A stretch of 62,103 bases of DNA. Source: an uncultured Hungatella sp. (GTDB lineage: Bacteria > Bacillota > Clostridia > Lachnospirales > Lachnospiraceae). The first letter of the stretch is position 1. Each line of letters begins with the position of its first letter. The notes under the pieces were generated by a model. That model ran no database searches. It was not told the origin of the DNA and worked only from the letters and a program-made list of their open reading frames with translations. Both the position numbers and the translations under genes were made by a program. This document shows positions 51,465-60,344 of this stretch, piece by piece. The DNA is taken from positions 1-62,103 of the forward strand of contig CAJUEJ010000019.1 in assembly GCA_910585435.1 (NCBI GenBank). Direction: 5' to 3'.

Positions 51465-51600
51465 ATTCGCCATAGAAATCTGATTCTTAAAGTAACTCCA
51501 ATGAATTACCATAGAAATCTGATTCCTAAAGCTGATTCTTAAAGTAAATCCAGCGAATTTCACCATAGAAATCTGATTTCTAAAGCAAAATCCAGCATGA
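51464..51600. repeat. Three imperfect direct repeats after rqcH
   Basis: CCATAGAAATCTGAT recurs at 51470, 51509 and 51563, each followed by TCTTAAAG-, TCCTAAAG- or TTCTAAAG-like text and preceded by a GAATT. The repeat lengths are about 39 and 54 bp. The longer one holds an inner duplication of GCTGATTCTTAAAG. No coding potential is evident. Confidence 0.75.
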
Positions 51601-51645
51601 ACTTTTTAAAGAAGAGCTGCCGATTAAAAAGAAGAGACAATATAA

Positions 51646-51694
51646 AAAGTGCCAGGAATGTGGCAAACATGTTGTGACACTCCCGGCACACTTT
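51646..51694. terminator. Bidirectional terminator between rqcH and serS
   Basis: AAAAAGTGCC pairs with GGCACACTTTT (small bulge) around an inner stem, giving A-rich and T-rich flanks on both strands, as expected between convergent genes. Confidence 0.6.
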
Positions 51695-51735
51695 TCTTCT
51701 ATGCAAAACAACTTAAAACACAACGGAATATTGTA

Positions 51736-53016
51736 TTATGGCCTAAGCTCTGTCTTCCCGCCCATATACGGCTGCAGCGCAGCCGGAATCTTCACACTTC
51801 CGTCAGTCTGGAGATTGTTCTCTAAAAATGCAATCAGCATGCGGGGCGGCGCAACCACTGTGTTATTTAATGTATGGGCAAAATATTTGCCGTCCGGGCC
51901 ATCTACACGGATTTTCAGGCGGCGGGCCTGGGCATCGCCTAAATTGGAACAGGAGCCAACCTCAAAATATTTTTTCTGCCGCGGAGACCATGCCTCCACA
52001 TCACAGGACTTCACCTTCAAATCAGCCAAATCCCCGGAGCAGCATTCCAGCGTGCGAACCGGAATATCCAGAGACCGGAACAGATCTACTGTATTCTGCC
52101 ACAATTTCTCATACCACACAGGAGATTCCTCTGGCCTGCAGACTACAATCATCTCCTGCTTCTCAAACTGATGAATCCGGTATACTCCCCTCTCTTCGAT
52201 TCCGTGGGCCCCTTTTTCCTTGCGGAAACAGGGAGAATAGCTTGTCATGGTTTTAGGCAGATCCTCTTCTTTGGTGATGGTGTCGATAAATTTGCCGATC
52301 ATGGAATGCTCACTGGTCCCGATCAGGTACAGATCCTCCCCCTCAATCTTATACATCATGGCATCCATCTCCGCAAAGGACATAACCCCTGTCACCACAT
52401 TGCTGCGGATCATAAAAGGCGGCACACAGTAGGTAAAGCCCCGGTCAATCATAAAATCCCTGGCATAGGAAATCACGGCAGAATGAAGCCTTGCAATGTC
52501 TCCCATAAGATAATAGAAGCCGTTGCCGGCTACCTTCCCGGCTGCGTCCAGATCGATGCCATCAAAGGTTTTCATAATATCCGTATGGTAAGGAATTTCA
52601 AAATCAGGAACCGCCGGCTCCCCAAAACGCTGAAGCTCCACATTCTCGCTGTCGTCTTTGCCGATAGGCACACTGGGATCTATGATATTGGGAATGGTCA
52701 TCATGATTTTCAAGATCTTCTCTTCCAGCTCAGATTCCTGTGCCTCCAGCTCAGCCAGACGGGCAGCATTGGCTGTAACCTGAGCCTTTACTGCCTCTGC
52801 CTCCTCCTTCTTTCCCTGGCCCATTAGCTGTCCGATCTGCTTGGACAATTTATTCCTGGAGGCACGAAGGCTGTCTGCCTCTGCCTTTGTCGCCCGGTTC
52901 TTCCCGTCCAGTTCAATGACTTCATCTACTAAAGGAAGCTTTGCATCCTGAAATTTATTGCGAATATTCTGCTTTACCGCTTCCGGATTCTCTCTTACAA
53001 ACTTTAGATCTAACAT
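51736..53016 (-). CDS. serS: Seryl-tRNA synthetase
   Basis: A 426-aa class II synthetase. The N-terminal long coiled-coil arm (about 30-105) contacts tRNA. The catalytic core has FRKEKGAHGIEERGVYRIHQFEKQEM (motif 2), SCSNLGDAQARRLKIRV and the motif 3 stretch HTLNNTVVAPPRMLIAFLEN. It starts at MLDLKFVRENPEAVKQNI with AGGAGGG upstream. Confidence 0.98.
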   Translation of the reverse strand: MLDLKFVRENPEAVKQNIRNKFQDAKLPLVDEVIELDGKNRATKAEADSLRASRNKLSKQIGQLMGQGKKEEAEAVKAQVTANAARLAELEAQESELEEKILKIMMTIPNIIDPSVPIGKDDSENVELQRFGEPAVPDFEIPYHTDIMKTFDGIDLDAAGKVAGNGFYYLMGDIARLHSAVISYARDFMIDRGFTYCVPPFMIRSNVVTGVMSFAEMDAMMYKIEGEDLYLIGTSEHSMIGKFIDTITKEEDLPKTMTSYSPCFRKEKGAHGIEERGVYRIHQFEKQEMIVVCRPEESPVWYEKLWQNTVDLFRSLDIPVRTLECCSGDLADLKVKSCDVEAWSPRQKKYFEVGSCSNLGDAQARRLKIRVDGPDGKYFAHTLNNTVVAPPRMLIAFLENNLQTDGSVKIPAALQPYMGGKTELRP

Positions 53017-53125
53017 GTTTTGTTTCCCTCCTGCCGCGAACTAAATAAATTAAAGATCATCTTGTGTGATTATACCGCAGATCGGAGGCGAATGCAATAA
53101 ACATTTTACAGCCTGCTATAACTGC

Positions 53126-53716
53126 TTAAATATGGAAAAATAATCCTGACTTCTTCAGTACAGGTCTCACTGCCATATACACCACCACCACTACGATGGT
53201 GCCGGCTACCGCATTGATAAATGTCACGCCTGCCGCCCAGGTAGACATGATCTTCGCGGCAGAGGATTCTACCCCCAGAATATAATTCTTATAAAAATAT
53301 CCCACAATCGGATCCATAATCACATTAAATCCCAGTCCGGCCACAGAAGCGATCAAAGACCATTTAAAAACATATTTGCTGTCATGATTTTCAGTTATAT
53401 GAGCCACCTTGTGAGCCACCAGCCCGGCGATTAGGCCGATGCAAAGCTTTAAGAAAAATGTCTTGGGAGCACTGGTCACATATGCCGGATCCAGAAGATC
53501 CGCGATGGTCATTCCCAGGGCGCCGGCCACACCGCCGTAGCCGCCTCCCAGCAAAAGAGCCGCCAGCACACAGAAGGCATTGCCGATATGAAGTGCTACC
53601 ATATCCCCGCCAAAGGTGGGAATGGGAATTTTTAAAAATGTAAACGCCACATAGCAGAGGGCCGCCATCAGACCAGTAATAACAATTTTATACACCTTTT
53701 CATTTGTCTCATTCAT
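53126..53716 (-). CDS. ECF transporter S component (vitamin uptake, substrate unknown)
   Basis: A 196-aa membrane protein with about six hydrophobic segments; KIVITGLMAALCYVAFTF and DMVALHIGNAFCVLAALLLGGGYGGVAGALG fit ECF S components. It would bind a vitamin and share energy-coupling subunits encoded elsewhere. An AAGGAGGAGC site lies 10 bases before the ATG. A structured leader (53747-53898) precedes it, so it may be riboswitch controlled. Confidence 0.82.
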   Translation of the reverse strand: MNETNEKVYKIVITGLMAALCYVAFTFLKIPIPTFGGDMVALHIGNAFCVLAALLLGGGYGGVAGALGMTIADLLDPAYVTSAPKTFFLKLCIGLIAGLVAHKVAHITENHDSKYVFKWSLIASVAGLGFNVIMDPIVGYFYKNYILGVESSAAKIMSTWAAGVTFINAVAGTIVVVVVYMAVRPVLKKSGLFFHI

Positions 53717-53746
53717 ATGAATCGCTCCTCCTTATATTCCGTATGT

Positions 53747-53898
53747 ACTCCTAAATATCTTAGGGCCTGCTTTTGTGAGATGATTTTCCGTCAGGTATGC
53801 ATAGGTGTGCATAAATTTATAAAGCTTATGCACTGCGTCCCGTAGATTCAGGTGCACAGGACAGAAAATCCGCTTCCAAGGCAGCCCCCTGGAGTTTT
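53747..53898 (-). ncRNA. Structured RNA candidate upstream of the ECF gene
   Basis: The 276-bp gap 53717-53992 can fold as a rod of about 150 nt: ACTCC with GGAGT at the ends, GGGCCTGC with GCAGCCCC, GATTTTC (53782-53788) with GAAAATC (53864-53870), and an inner GTGCATAA / TTATGCAC stem. A minus-strand extended -10 (TGTGC-TATCAT) lies upstream. It could be a riboswitch leader or a 6S-like RNA; I see no signature of TPP, FMN, THF or preQ1 classes. Confidence 0.4.
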
Positions 53899-53992
53899 GA
53901 AAATACATTTTCTATGTAACACATGATAGCACATGTGAGGAGTGATAAATATAGCCAGTTTTAAACTATTAAATCAGGTCAGACCAGCCAGG

Positions 53993-54655
53993 TCAGTCTT
54001 TTGATTCCACGCAGATCAGGATTCCGTCGTCAAATGTAATCACAGCCTTTTCTTCTACAATTTCATTGCTGACACATAAGCCTGCCTCCGCCCCCATGCG
54101 GATGTCCTTCTTGTTCAGAGGATACTTAAACCCTTTCAGGGTAATGCCATGGACTTGTTCTGTCAACGGAAGAAAAGAGATATATGTTCCGTATACTTTT
54201 GACTGGCAAAAGGTTTTTCCTTCAGACAGCAGATACACTTTATTCTGGGAGTCCAGAAGGCAGGCATTTACACCGTGGTCCAGGCACAGCTTTAAAAGAT
54301 GAAGATTGGACCACTCATGATCCAGCCTTCCGCCGGTTGCTCCCAAAAGAGTCAGATGGGTGCATCCCAGTTTCATCGCTGTATTGATAGCCAGTTCTGT
54401 ATCTGTCTCGTCCTTCTCAGGCTTGTGTACATCCCACAGAATCCCGGGTATGTCCCGGTATCTTTGAAGGAGCAGGGGATCCACCGTGTCAAAGTCCCCT
54501 ACCACAGCCGAAGGGGTAAGCCCCAGCTTTTCTGTATATTTCAGGCCTCCGTCTACGGATACCACACATTGGAATCTGTTCTTCTCTAAAAAAGAACCGG
54601 CAAAAGCCAAATCAAGCCTCCCACCGGTTATGATCAATCCTGTTTTCTCTGTCAT
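53993..54655 (-). CDS. thiN: Thiamine pyrophosphokinase
   Basis: A 220-aa enzyme converting thiamine to TPP with ATP, with VSVDGGLKYTEKLGLTPSAVVGDFDTVD, KDETDTELAINTAMKLG and LLGATGGRLDHEWSNLHLL. The start overlaps the rpe stop by 4 bp, making it the last gene of the run from pknB through rsgA and rpe. Confidence 0.95.
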   Translation of the reverse strand: MTEKTGLIITGGRLDLAFAGSFLEKNRFQCVVSVDGGLKYTEKLGLTPSAVVGDFDTVDPLLLQRYRDIPGILWDVHKPEKDETDTELAINTAMKLGCTHLTLLGATGGRLDHEWSNLHLLKLCLDHGVNACLLDSQNKVYLLSEGKTFCQSKVYGTYISFLPLTEQVHGITLKGFKYPLNKKDIRMGAEAGLCVSNEIVEEKAVITFDDGILICVESKD

Positions 54656-55320
54656 ACGCTCTGCGGATACTCCTTAAAAATCTCCAGAAACTTTCTTGTA
54701 TTGCCGGCAGCATCTCCTTTAAAGACCGCTGATCCGGATACGATCACATTGGCCCCTGCATCCAGGAACTCACGGACATTGTCAAGGGTCACTCCCCCGT
54801 CTACCTGAATATCCATGGGAATCCCTCTCTCCTGGCAGCGTTTCCGCAGGCGGTATACCTTGTCCAGGGTATAGGGGATCCGCTCCTGTCCGCCGAAGCC
54901 GGGATTTACAGTCATGACAAGCACCATGTCCACAAAAGGAAGAATCAGATCGATGACGCTGATGGGAGTGCTGGGATTGATGGCAACCCCTGCTTTGGCC
55001 CCGTTCTTGCGGATCACCTTTATAGTGGAATCCAGGTGAAGGCATGCCTCGGCATGGACCGTTATCAGATCCGCCCCGCACTGACGGATTTCCTTGATAT
55101 ACCGGTAAGGCTCCTTTACCATCATATGAACATCAAATACCTTGTCTGTGCAGCTTCGAATAGAAGAAATAAGAGGCATCCCGAAAGAAATGCTGGGTAC
55201 AAAATCTCCGTCCATCACATCCAGGTGAATATACTGGGCTCCGGCACTGCTGACTGCCTTTAGTTCACTTTCCAAGTTCTTAAAATCTGCTCCCAAAACG
55301 GAGGGCGCCAAAATAATCAT
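54652..55320 (-). CDS. rpe: Ribulose-phosphate 3-epimerase
   Basis: A 222-aa TIM barrel of the pentose phosphate pathway, with LAPSVLGADFKNLESELKAV, YIHLDVMDGDFVPSISFGMP, FDVHMMV, VNPGFGGQ and IQVDGGVTLDNV. It lies 1 bp after rsgA and is coupled to thiN, a conserved order in Firmicutes. Confidence 0.97.
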   Translation of the reverse strand: MIILAPSVLGADFKNLESELKAVSSAGAQYIHLDVMDGDFVPSISFGMPLISSIRSCTDKVFDVHMMVKEPYRYIKEIRQCGADLITVHAEACLHLDSTIKVIRKNGAKAGVAINPSTPISVIDLILPFVDMVLVMTVNPGFGGQERIPYTLDKVYRLRKRCQERGIPMDIQVDGGVTLDNVREFLDAGANVIVSGSAVFKGDAAGNTRKFLEIFKEYPQSV

Positions 55321-55321
55321 A

Positions 55322-56200
55322 TCAGTATCTCCTTCTGTTCTTTAGTTCCTGATAAAACAACTGGTAGTTCCCATAACGGCTGTTGCTGATCTTCCCCTCT
55401 TCCACTGCAGCTTTTACCCCGCAAATCCTTTCTCCTATATGGACGCATCCAGGAAAACGGCATTCTGACTCAAACGGATGAAACTCAGGAAAACAGTCCT
55501 TTAGCTCCTGCTCCTCCATGCCGTCCACAAAGACAGAACTGAATCCCGGCGTATCCATGAGATACGTCCCCGGCTCCGTGCAGAATAACTCCGAATGCCT
55601 GGTCGTATGCCGGCCCCTCTTAATCTTTTCACTGATGCTTCCTGTCTCCATCCGGGCATCAGGCAGGATCCGGTTCATCAGGGAAGATTTCCCCACACCG
55701 GAAGGGCCTGCAAGGGCGGTGGTTTTCCCTGTGAGAAAATGCCGGACAGCTTCCATGCCCTGGTCCTCACAGGCGCTGAAAAACAGAACCGGATACCCGG
55801 CCGGTTCATAGATCTGCCGGTACCTGTCCATAACCGTCTCATGGGACAGATCCATCTTGTTGAATCCGACGGCGGCCGGAATCCCAAGCCGCTCCACCAT
55901 CACCAGGAAACGGTCTAAAAGATTAAGATTCGGTTCCGGATCCGCCAGGGCAAACACAACCAGCACCTGATCCACATTGGCTGCCGCCGGGCGAACCAGG
56001 GTGTTCTTCCTGGGAAGGATTTTTTCTATATTCCCCTCTGGGGGATCCGTCCCCAGCACTGCGATCTCCACATTGTCCCCCACAGCTGGTTTTATGCTCC
56101 GGTTCCGGAAAATCCCCTTTGCCTTGCACTCATATATCAGATGATCCTCTCCGTACACATAGTAAAAACCGGCAATTCCTTTTATAATTTTCCCTGTCAC
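55322..56200 (-). CDS. rsgA: Ribosome small subunit GTPase RsgA
   Basis: A 292-aa circularly permuted GTPase acting in 30S maturation. It has an OB fold (about 1-65), then G4 GFNKMDLS, G1 GPSGVGKSSLMN and G3 DTPGFSS, and a C-terminal zinc site CRFPGCVHIGERICGV. It lies in the pknB-to-thiN cluster. Confidence 0.97.
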   Translation of the reverse strand: MTGKIIKGIAGFYYVYGEDHLIYECKAKGIFRNRSIKPAVGDNVEIAVLGTDPPEGNIEKILPRKNTLVRPAAANVDQVLVVFALADPEPNLNLLDRFLVMVERLGIPAAVGFNKMDLSHETVMDRYRQIYEPAGYPVLFFSACEDQGMEAVRHFLTGKTTALAGPSGVGKSSLMNRILPDARMETGSISEKIKRGRHTTRHSELFCTEPGTYLMDTPGFSSVFVDGMEEQELKDCFPEFHPFESECRFPGCVHIGERICGVKAAVEEGKISNSRYGNYQLFYQELKNRRRY

Positions 56201-56332
56201 AGACTTTCCTCTCTTACTTTAAAAGTCTGCCGCCATTCAGGCGGCATCAATTCAGGTATGCCCAATGTGCCCGCCAGACTTTTATGTGCGGTGGTGTGCC
56301 GGCAACCGGGCACATACAGGTTTACTTTGTTC

Positions 56333-58555
56333 TTATTCCGCCTCAAAGAAGGCCACCGGATAACTTTGCATCACCATCCCGTTCTCTATGTTTACAACCT
56401 CTACTTCTCCGTATTCCACGCCGGGTATGCCTTCCATACTTGGGAAATCAATAGGAAGCACCTCGTCTGCCACCAGCGTCCTGGCCTCCATAAGGGTCTT
56501 ATAGACCGCTTCTCCGTTGTTGTCCTGTTTTAGACGTACCATCACATTGACCTGAGCCGGAACCGGCTCTTCACCAACTGCTATCAGCTGAAAGGTGGTA
56601 TTGACGGCCCCTATGAACCGTTTCCCCTCCGGTCCCAAACTTACTGCATAAGAAACCGTGGTTCCTGCCTTGACCAGCGTATTGGCCTCCAGCTCCTGGC
56701 TGATAATAAAGCCAGCCGGCACAGTGTCGTGATGCTGGGGTGTAACTGTGCCCGGATTTAATTCTGCCGCGGCCAAAAGCCCTATGGCAGCCTCCTCAGT
56801 CATATTGCGCAGCTCCGGTACAGAACGCATATCCGCCATGGAACCGGCACTGACAAAGACTGTCACCGTGTCCCCTTCCCTGGGCTTCATAGGCTCACAG
56901 CGGATAACCTGTCCTTCCGGTATGGTATCATGGTATTCCGGCTGCAGGGCAGAATTTAATTTATACTGCTCCAGAACAAGCTTTGCCGCTTCCCCATCCA
57001 TGCCTGTCATGACAATCTGGCTTAAATCCACCAGATCGCTTCCGCTGCTCACATAAACACCTACACTGTCGTATTTTTTTACAACCGTCCCCTCAGGAAC
57101 TGCCTGAGAAATGATATAATCCTTTTCGATTGTATCAGAATCTTCATATCCAAGAATCTTCATATCCAGATTGGATTCCTTTAGCTTTGCCTTTGCCATA
57201 TCCACATGAAGATTGTAGACATCCGGCATATATGTTTCCGTATCGCTTAAGGTATTTTCCTCTGAAGGCGGTACAATCTCTGTCTGAATGGTAGTGGGAT
57301 TGCTGCCGCTCCCAAGATTAAATATCCCACCCAGCTGAACAAACACAAAGATAAGCAGGGCCACAATCAGTACAGCCACAAAAATACCTGCTGCAGTCAT
57401 GATCCGCTCGATCTTAGGGTTCACATCATTGCGGGTTCTTTTTGAGCCGCGGCCATACCCTCTGTCCGGGTAGTCATCGTCCGGATAATCCTGGTACTCT
57501 CTGTCCGAATAGCCTCTGTCCCGATACTCCCTGTCCGGGATAGGATCTGCCGATCCATAACCATCATAATCCTCAGCCCCAAAATCCTCCATCCTGCGGT
57601 ACTCCTCCTGCGGATTCCTGTAAGACGGCTGGTAATTCTTCTGCCCCACTTTGATGGCGTTTAATTCCCTGTCACTGATAGTTACTGTCTCGCCTCCGAA
57701 ATCCTGATCCGGCGCCATCTCCACAAAATCTTCATCGGGGTAGATAAGGGATCTTTTTAAATCGGAAATCATGTCTGTGACCGCAGAATATCTGTGTTCC
57801 GGCTTTTTCTCCGTGCTTTTTAAGATAATATTCTCCAGGCTGACCGGGACGGCCGGATTATATACGCTTGGCCGCACGATAGGCGCCTCCAGGTGGGCCA
57901 GCGCCACCGCTATGGTATTATCCCCGGCAAAGGGAACCCTGCCGGTAACCATCTCGTACATGGTGACACCCAGGGAATAGATATCGCTTCTGGTATCACT
58001 GTATCCTCCTCTGGCCTGCTCCGGAGAAATATAGTGGACAGATCCCATGGCAGCCATGGTGGTGGTCTGGCCGGTTGCCGCCTTGGCAATTCCAAAGTCC
58101 GCCACTTTAACTTTGCCTTCTCTGGATATAATCATATTTTGAGGCTTAATATCCCTGTGGATGATCTGATGCTCATGAGCGGCTGCGATTCCCTGGGCCA
58201 CCTGGATAGCGATTCCCACTGCTTCCTTGATATCCAGCTGCCCCTTTTTGGCAATATAATTTTTCAGGGTGACCCCCTCGATAAGCTCCATCACAATATA
58301 GTGAAGGTTCTCCTCATCCACAACATCATATATGTTGACAATATTGGGATGGGACAGCCTGGCTGCTGCCTGTGCCTCCATCTTAAAGCGGCTGACAAAC
58401 CCGGAGTCTGTATTAAACTCGTCTTTTAAAACCTTTATGGCTACCAGCCGGTTCAGCTTATGGCACCTTGCCTTATATACATCTGCCATTCCGCCGGAGC
58501 CGATAAGCTCCAGAATCTCATAGCGGTTCTGCAGATAGATTCCTTCTCTTAACAT
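56333..58555 (-). CDS. pknB: Ser/Thr protein kinase with PASTA repeats (PrkC/PknB type)
   Basis: A 740-aa membrane kinase sensing wall fragments. The kinase domain (about 10-270) has GSGGMADVYKA, VAIKVLK, HRDIKPQNM and VADFGIAKA. It continues with an Asp/Tyr/Arg-rich juxtamembrane segment (about 310-395), one membrane span (about 405-427), three PASTA repeats (about 455-665) and a C-terminal extra domain. It overlaps the partner phosphatase gene. The 132 bp to rsgA hold hairpins (GCCGCC with GGCGGC). Confidence 0.95.
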   Translation of the reverse strand: MLREGIYLQNRYEILELIGSGGMADVYKARCHKLNRLVAIKVLKDEFNTDSGFVSRFKMEAQAAARLSHPNIVNIYDVVDEENLHYIVMELIEGVTLKNYIAKKGQLDIKEAVGIAIQVAQGIAAAHEHQIIHRDIKPQNMIISREGKVKVADFGIAKAATGQTTTMAAMGSVHYISPEQARGGYSDTRSDIYSLGVTMYEMVTGRVPFAGDNTIAVALAHLEAPIVRPSVYNPAVPVSLENIILKSTEKKPEHRYSAVTDMISDLKRSLIYPDEDFVEMAPDQDFGGETVTISDRELNAIKVGQKNYQPSYRNPQEEYRRMEDFGAEDYDGYGSADPIPDREYRDRGYSDREYQDYPDDDYPDRGYGRGSKRTRNDVNPKIERIMTAAGIFVAVLIVALLIFVFVQLGGIFNLGSGSNPTTIQTEIVPPSEENTLSDTETYMPDVYNLHVDMAKAKLKESNLDMKILGYEDSDTIEKDYIISQAVPEGTVVKKYDSVGVYVSSGSDLVDLSQIVMTGMDGEAAKLVLEQYKLNSALQPEYHDTIPEGQVIRCEPMKPREGDTVTVFVSAGSMADMRSVPELRNMTEEAAIGLLAAAELNPGTVTPQHHDTVPAGFIISQELEANTLVKAGTTVSYAVSLGPEGKRFIGAVNTTFQLIAVGEEPVPAQVNVMVRLKQDNNGEAVYKTLMEARTLVADEVLPIDFPSMEGIPGVEYGEVEVVNIENGMVMQSYPVAFFEAE

Positions 58556-59301
58556 GGCGTCACCTCGCTTATCTGGGGCTCCACCAGCACGGCCGTAATA
58601 TTATCTTTCCCCCCATGTTCATTGGCCATATCCACCAGCTGCCTTGCCTTTTGCTGCAAAGAAATATTCTGGTCCAGGCAAAGGCCCATGTCCGTTTCCG
58701 ACACCATGTTGGATAAGCCGTCGGAGCACAGTAAGATCAGGTCATCCGGTCTTAACAGTTCCTCAAAAAAATCGGCTGTCACACTGGTGCCGGTTCCCAC
58801 TGCCCTGGTAATAATATTTTTCTTCTCCAGATAGTCATGGCTGTATCGGTTCATCTGTCCCCGTGCAACCATCTCCTCCACAAAGGAATGATCCCTGGTA
58901 ATCTGAACCATGGAATGTTCTCTGTACAGATAAAGACGGCTGTCACCGATATTTGCCACATATAAGGTATCATCCTCTATAGAAGCAGCCACAAGAGTCG
59001 TTCCCATTCCTCTTAAATACGGTTCCTCCATGGATCTTTTGTACAGCTGTGCATTCACTGTTTTAATGCCCTGCAAAAGCGCAGACACCACCTGGCCCTG
59101 TCTATATTGCTTCAGATACGACACCAGGTTCTCCACTGCAAACCTGGAGGCATAATCTCCGGCCTGGTGCCCTCCCATACCATCCGCAACCAGAAACAGG
59201 TTCTTCAGATTTCCCACCGGATCTGACGAGGAGTATAGGTAATCCTGATTGTGAGTCCTGACTCTTCCCACATGGGTAAGACCGTAAGCCTGCATCCTCA
59301 T
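58549..59301 (-). CDS. stp: PP2C-type protein phosphatase (Stp/PrpC)
   Basis: A 250-aa metal-dependent phosphatase with HVGRVRTHNQDYLY, VADGMGGHQAGD, LVAASIEDDTLYVANIGDSRLYLY, LLCSDGLSNMV and GGKDNITAVLV. It reverses the kinase encoded 7 bp overlapping downstream. Its own start overlaps the rlmN stop (4 bp). Confidence 0.96.
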   Translation of the reverse strand: MRMQAYGLTHVGRVRTHNQDYLYSSSDPVGNLKNLFLVADGMGGHQAGDYASRFAVENLVSYLKQYRQGQVVSALLQGIKTVNAQLYKRSMEEPYLRGMGTTLVAASIEDDTLYVANIGDSRLYLYREHSMVQITRDHSFVEEMVARGQMNRYSHDYLEKKNIITRAVGTGTSVTADFFEELLRPDDLILLCSDGLSNMVSETDMGLCLDQNISLQQKARQLVDMANEHGGKDNITAVLVEPQISEVTPC

Positions 59302-60344
59302 CCCTCCTTTTTTTGATTAAGATAGCTTTTCCGAAGCTGACCGCATGCACCGCCGATATCGCGGCCCATTTCCCTTCTTATAGTAACATGAATCCCGTTT
59401 TTTTCAAGGTAATTTTTAAACTCCTGCACCGATTGGGGCGTTGACTGGACATACTCTCTTTCTTTTATGGGGTTAACCGGGATTAAGTTTACATGTCCGT
59501 GCATGTCCTTTAAAAGCCCGGCCAGGGCTTTGGCCTCCTCCAGATTGTCATTGACCCCCTTTACCAGGCTGTATTCGAAGGTGACTCTTCGCCCGGTGAC
59601 CTCAAAATACTCCCGGCACGCTTCTAAAATATCTTTCAGATGATATGTATTGGCTGAGGGCATCAGCCTTTTTCTCACCTCATCGCTGGGGGCATGGAGG
59701 GACAATGCCAGGGTAATCTGCAGATGCTCCTGTGCCAGGCGTTTCATGTTGGGGACGATTCCGCAGGTAGATACAGTGACATTCCTCTGGCTGATATTTA
59801 GCCCGCCCTTCCCGGTGAGAAGCCGGATAAACCGGACAAAATTGTCATAATTGTCAAGAGGCTCCCCGGATCCCATCACCACCACATGGGAAATCCTCTC
59901 CCCCACATCCTTCTGAATCTGGTAAGTCTGCTCCAGCATCTCCGACGGCCGCAGATTCCTGGCAAGTCCGTCTAAGGTAGACGCACAGAAACGGCAGCCC
60001 ATGCGGCACCCTACCTGAGAAGAGATGCACACCGAATTCCCGTATTTATATTTCATCAGAACACTCTCGATCACATGGCCGTCCGGCAGTGCAAACAGAT
60101 ATTTCCTGGTTCCGTCTGCCCTGGAAATCCTTACATCCACCTGGGACAGGGTGACAAATTCAAAGTATTCCTTTAATCTCTCCCTTAACTCCCTGGAGAT
60201 ATTTGTCATGTCATCAAAAGAGACGGCCTGCTTTTCGTGAAGCCACTGGTATATTTGCCGGGCTCTGAAAGCCGGCAGTCCCATATCTTTTAACCTTTCG
60301 GCCAGTTCCTCACAGGTCAGGGACTTTATATCTGTTTTTTCCAT
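59298..60344 (-). CDS. rlmN: 23S rRNA A2503 / tRNA methyltransferase RlmN
   Basis: A 348-aa radical SAM enzyme with cluster motif CRMGCRFCAST (CxxxCxxC), VVMGSGEPLDNYDN and the C-terminal methyl-carrier Cys in DIGGACGQL. It methylates A2503 of 23S rRNA and A37 of some tRNAs. It shares one base with the rsmB stop region. Confidence 0.97.
   Translation of the reverse strand: MEKTDIKSLTCEELAERLKDMGLPAFRARQIYQWLHEKQAVSFDDMTNISRELRERLKEYFEFVTLSQVDVRISRADGTRKYLFALPDGHVIESVLMKYKYGNSVCISSQVGCRMGCRFCASTLDGLARNLRPSEMLEQTYQIQKDVGERISHVVVMGSGEPLDNYDNFVRFIRLLTGKGGLNISQRNVTVSTCGIVPNMKRLAQEHLQITLALSLHAPSDEVRKRLMPSANTYHLKDILEACREYFEVTGRRVTFEYSLVKGVNDNLEEAKALAGLLKDMHGHVNLIPVNPIKEREYVQSTPQSVQEFKNYLEKNGIHVTIRREMGRDIGGACGQLRKSYLNQKKEG

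Noticed and set aside
53717..53992. TPP or FMN riboswitch in the thiN-ECF gap
   Set aside because: Conserved cores such as CTGAGA with CCTGATC (TPP) or the FMN element boxes are absent on both strands.
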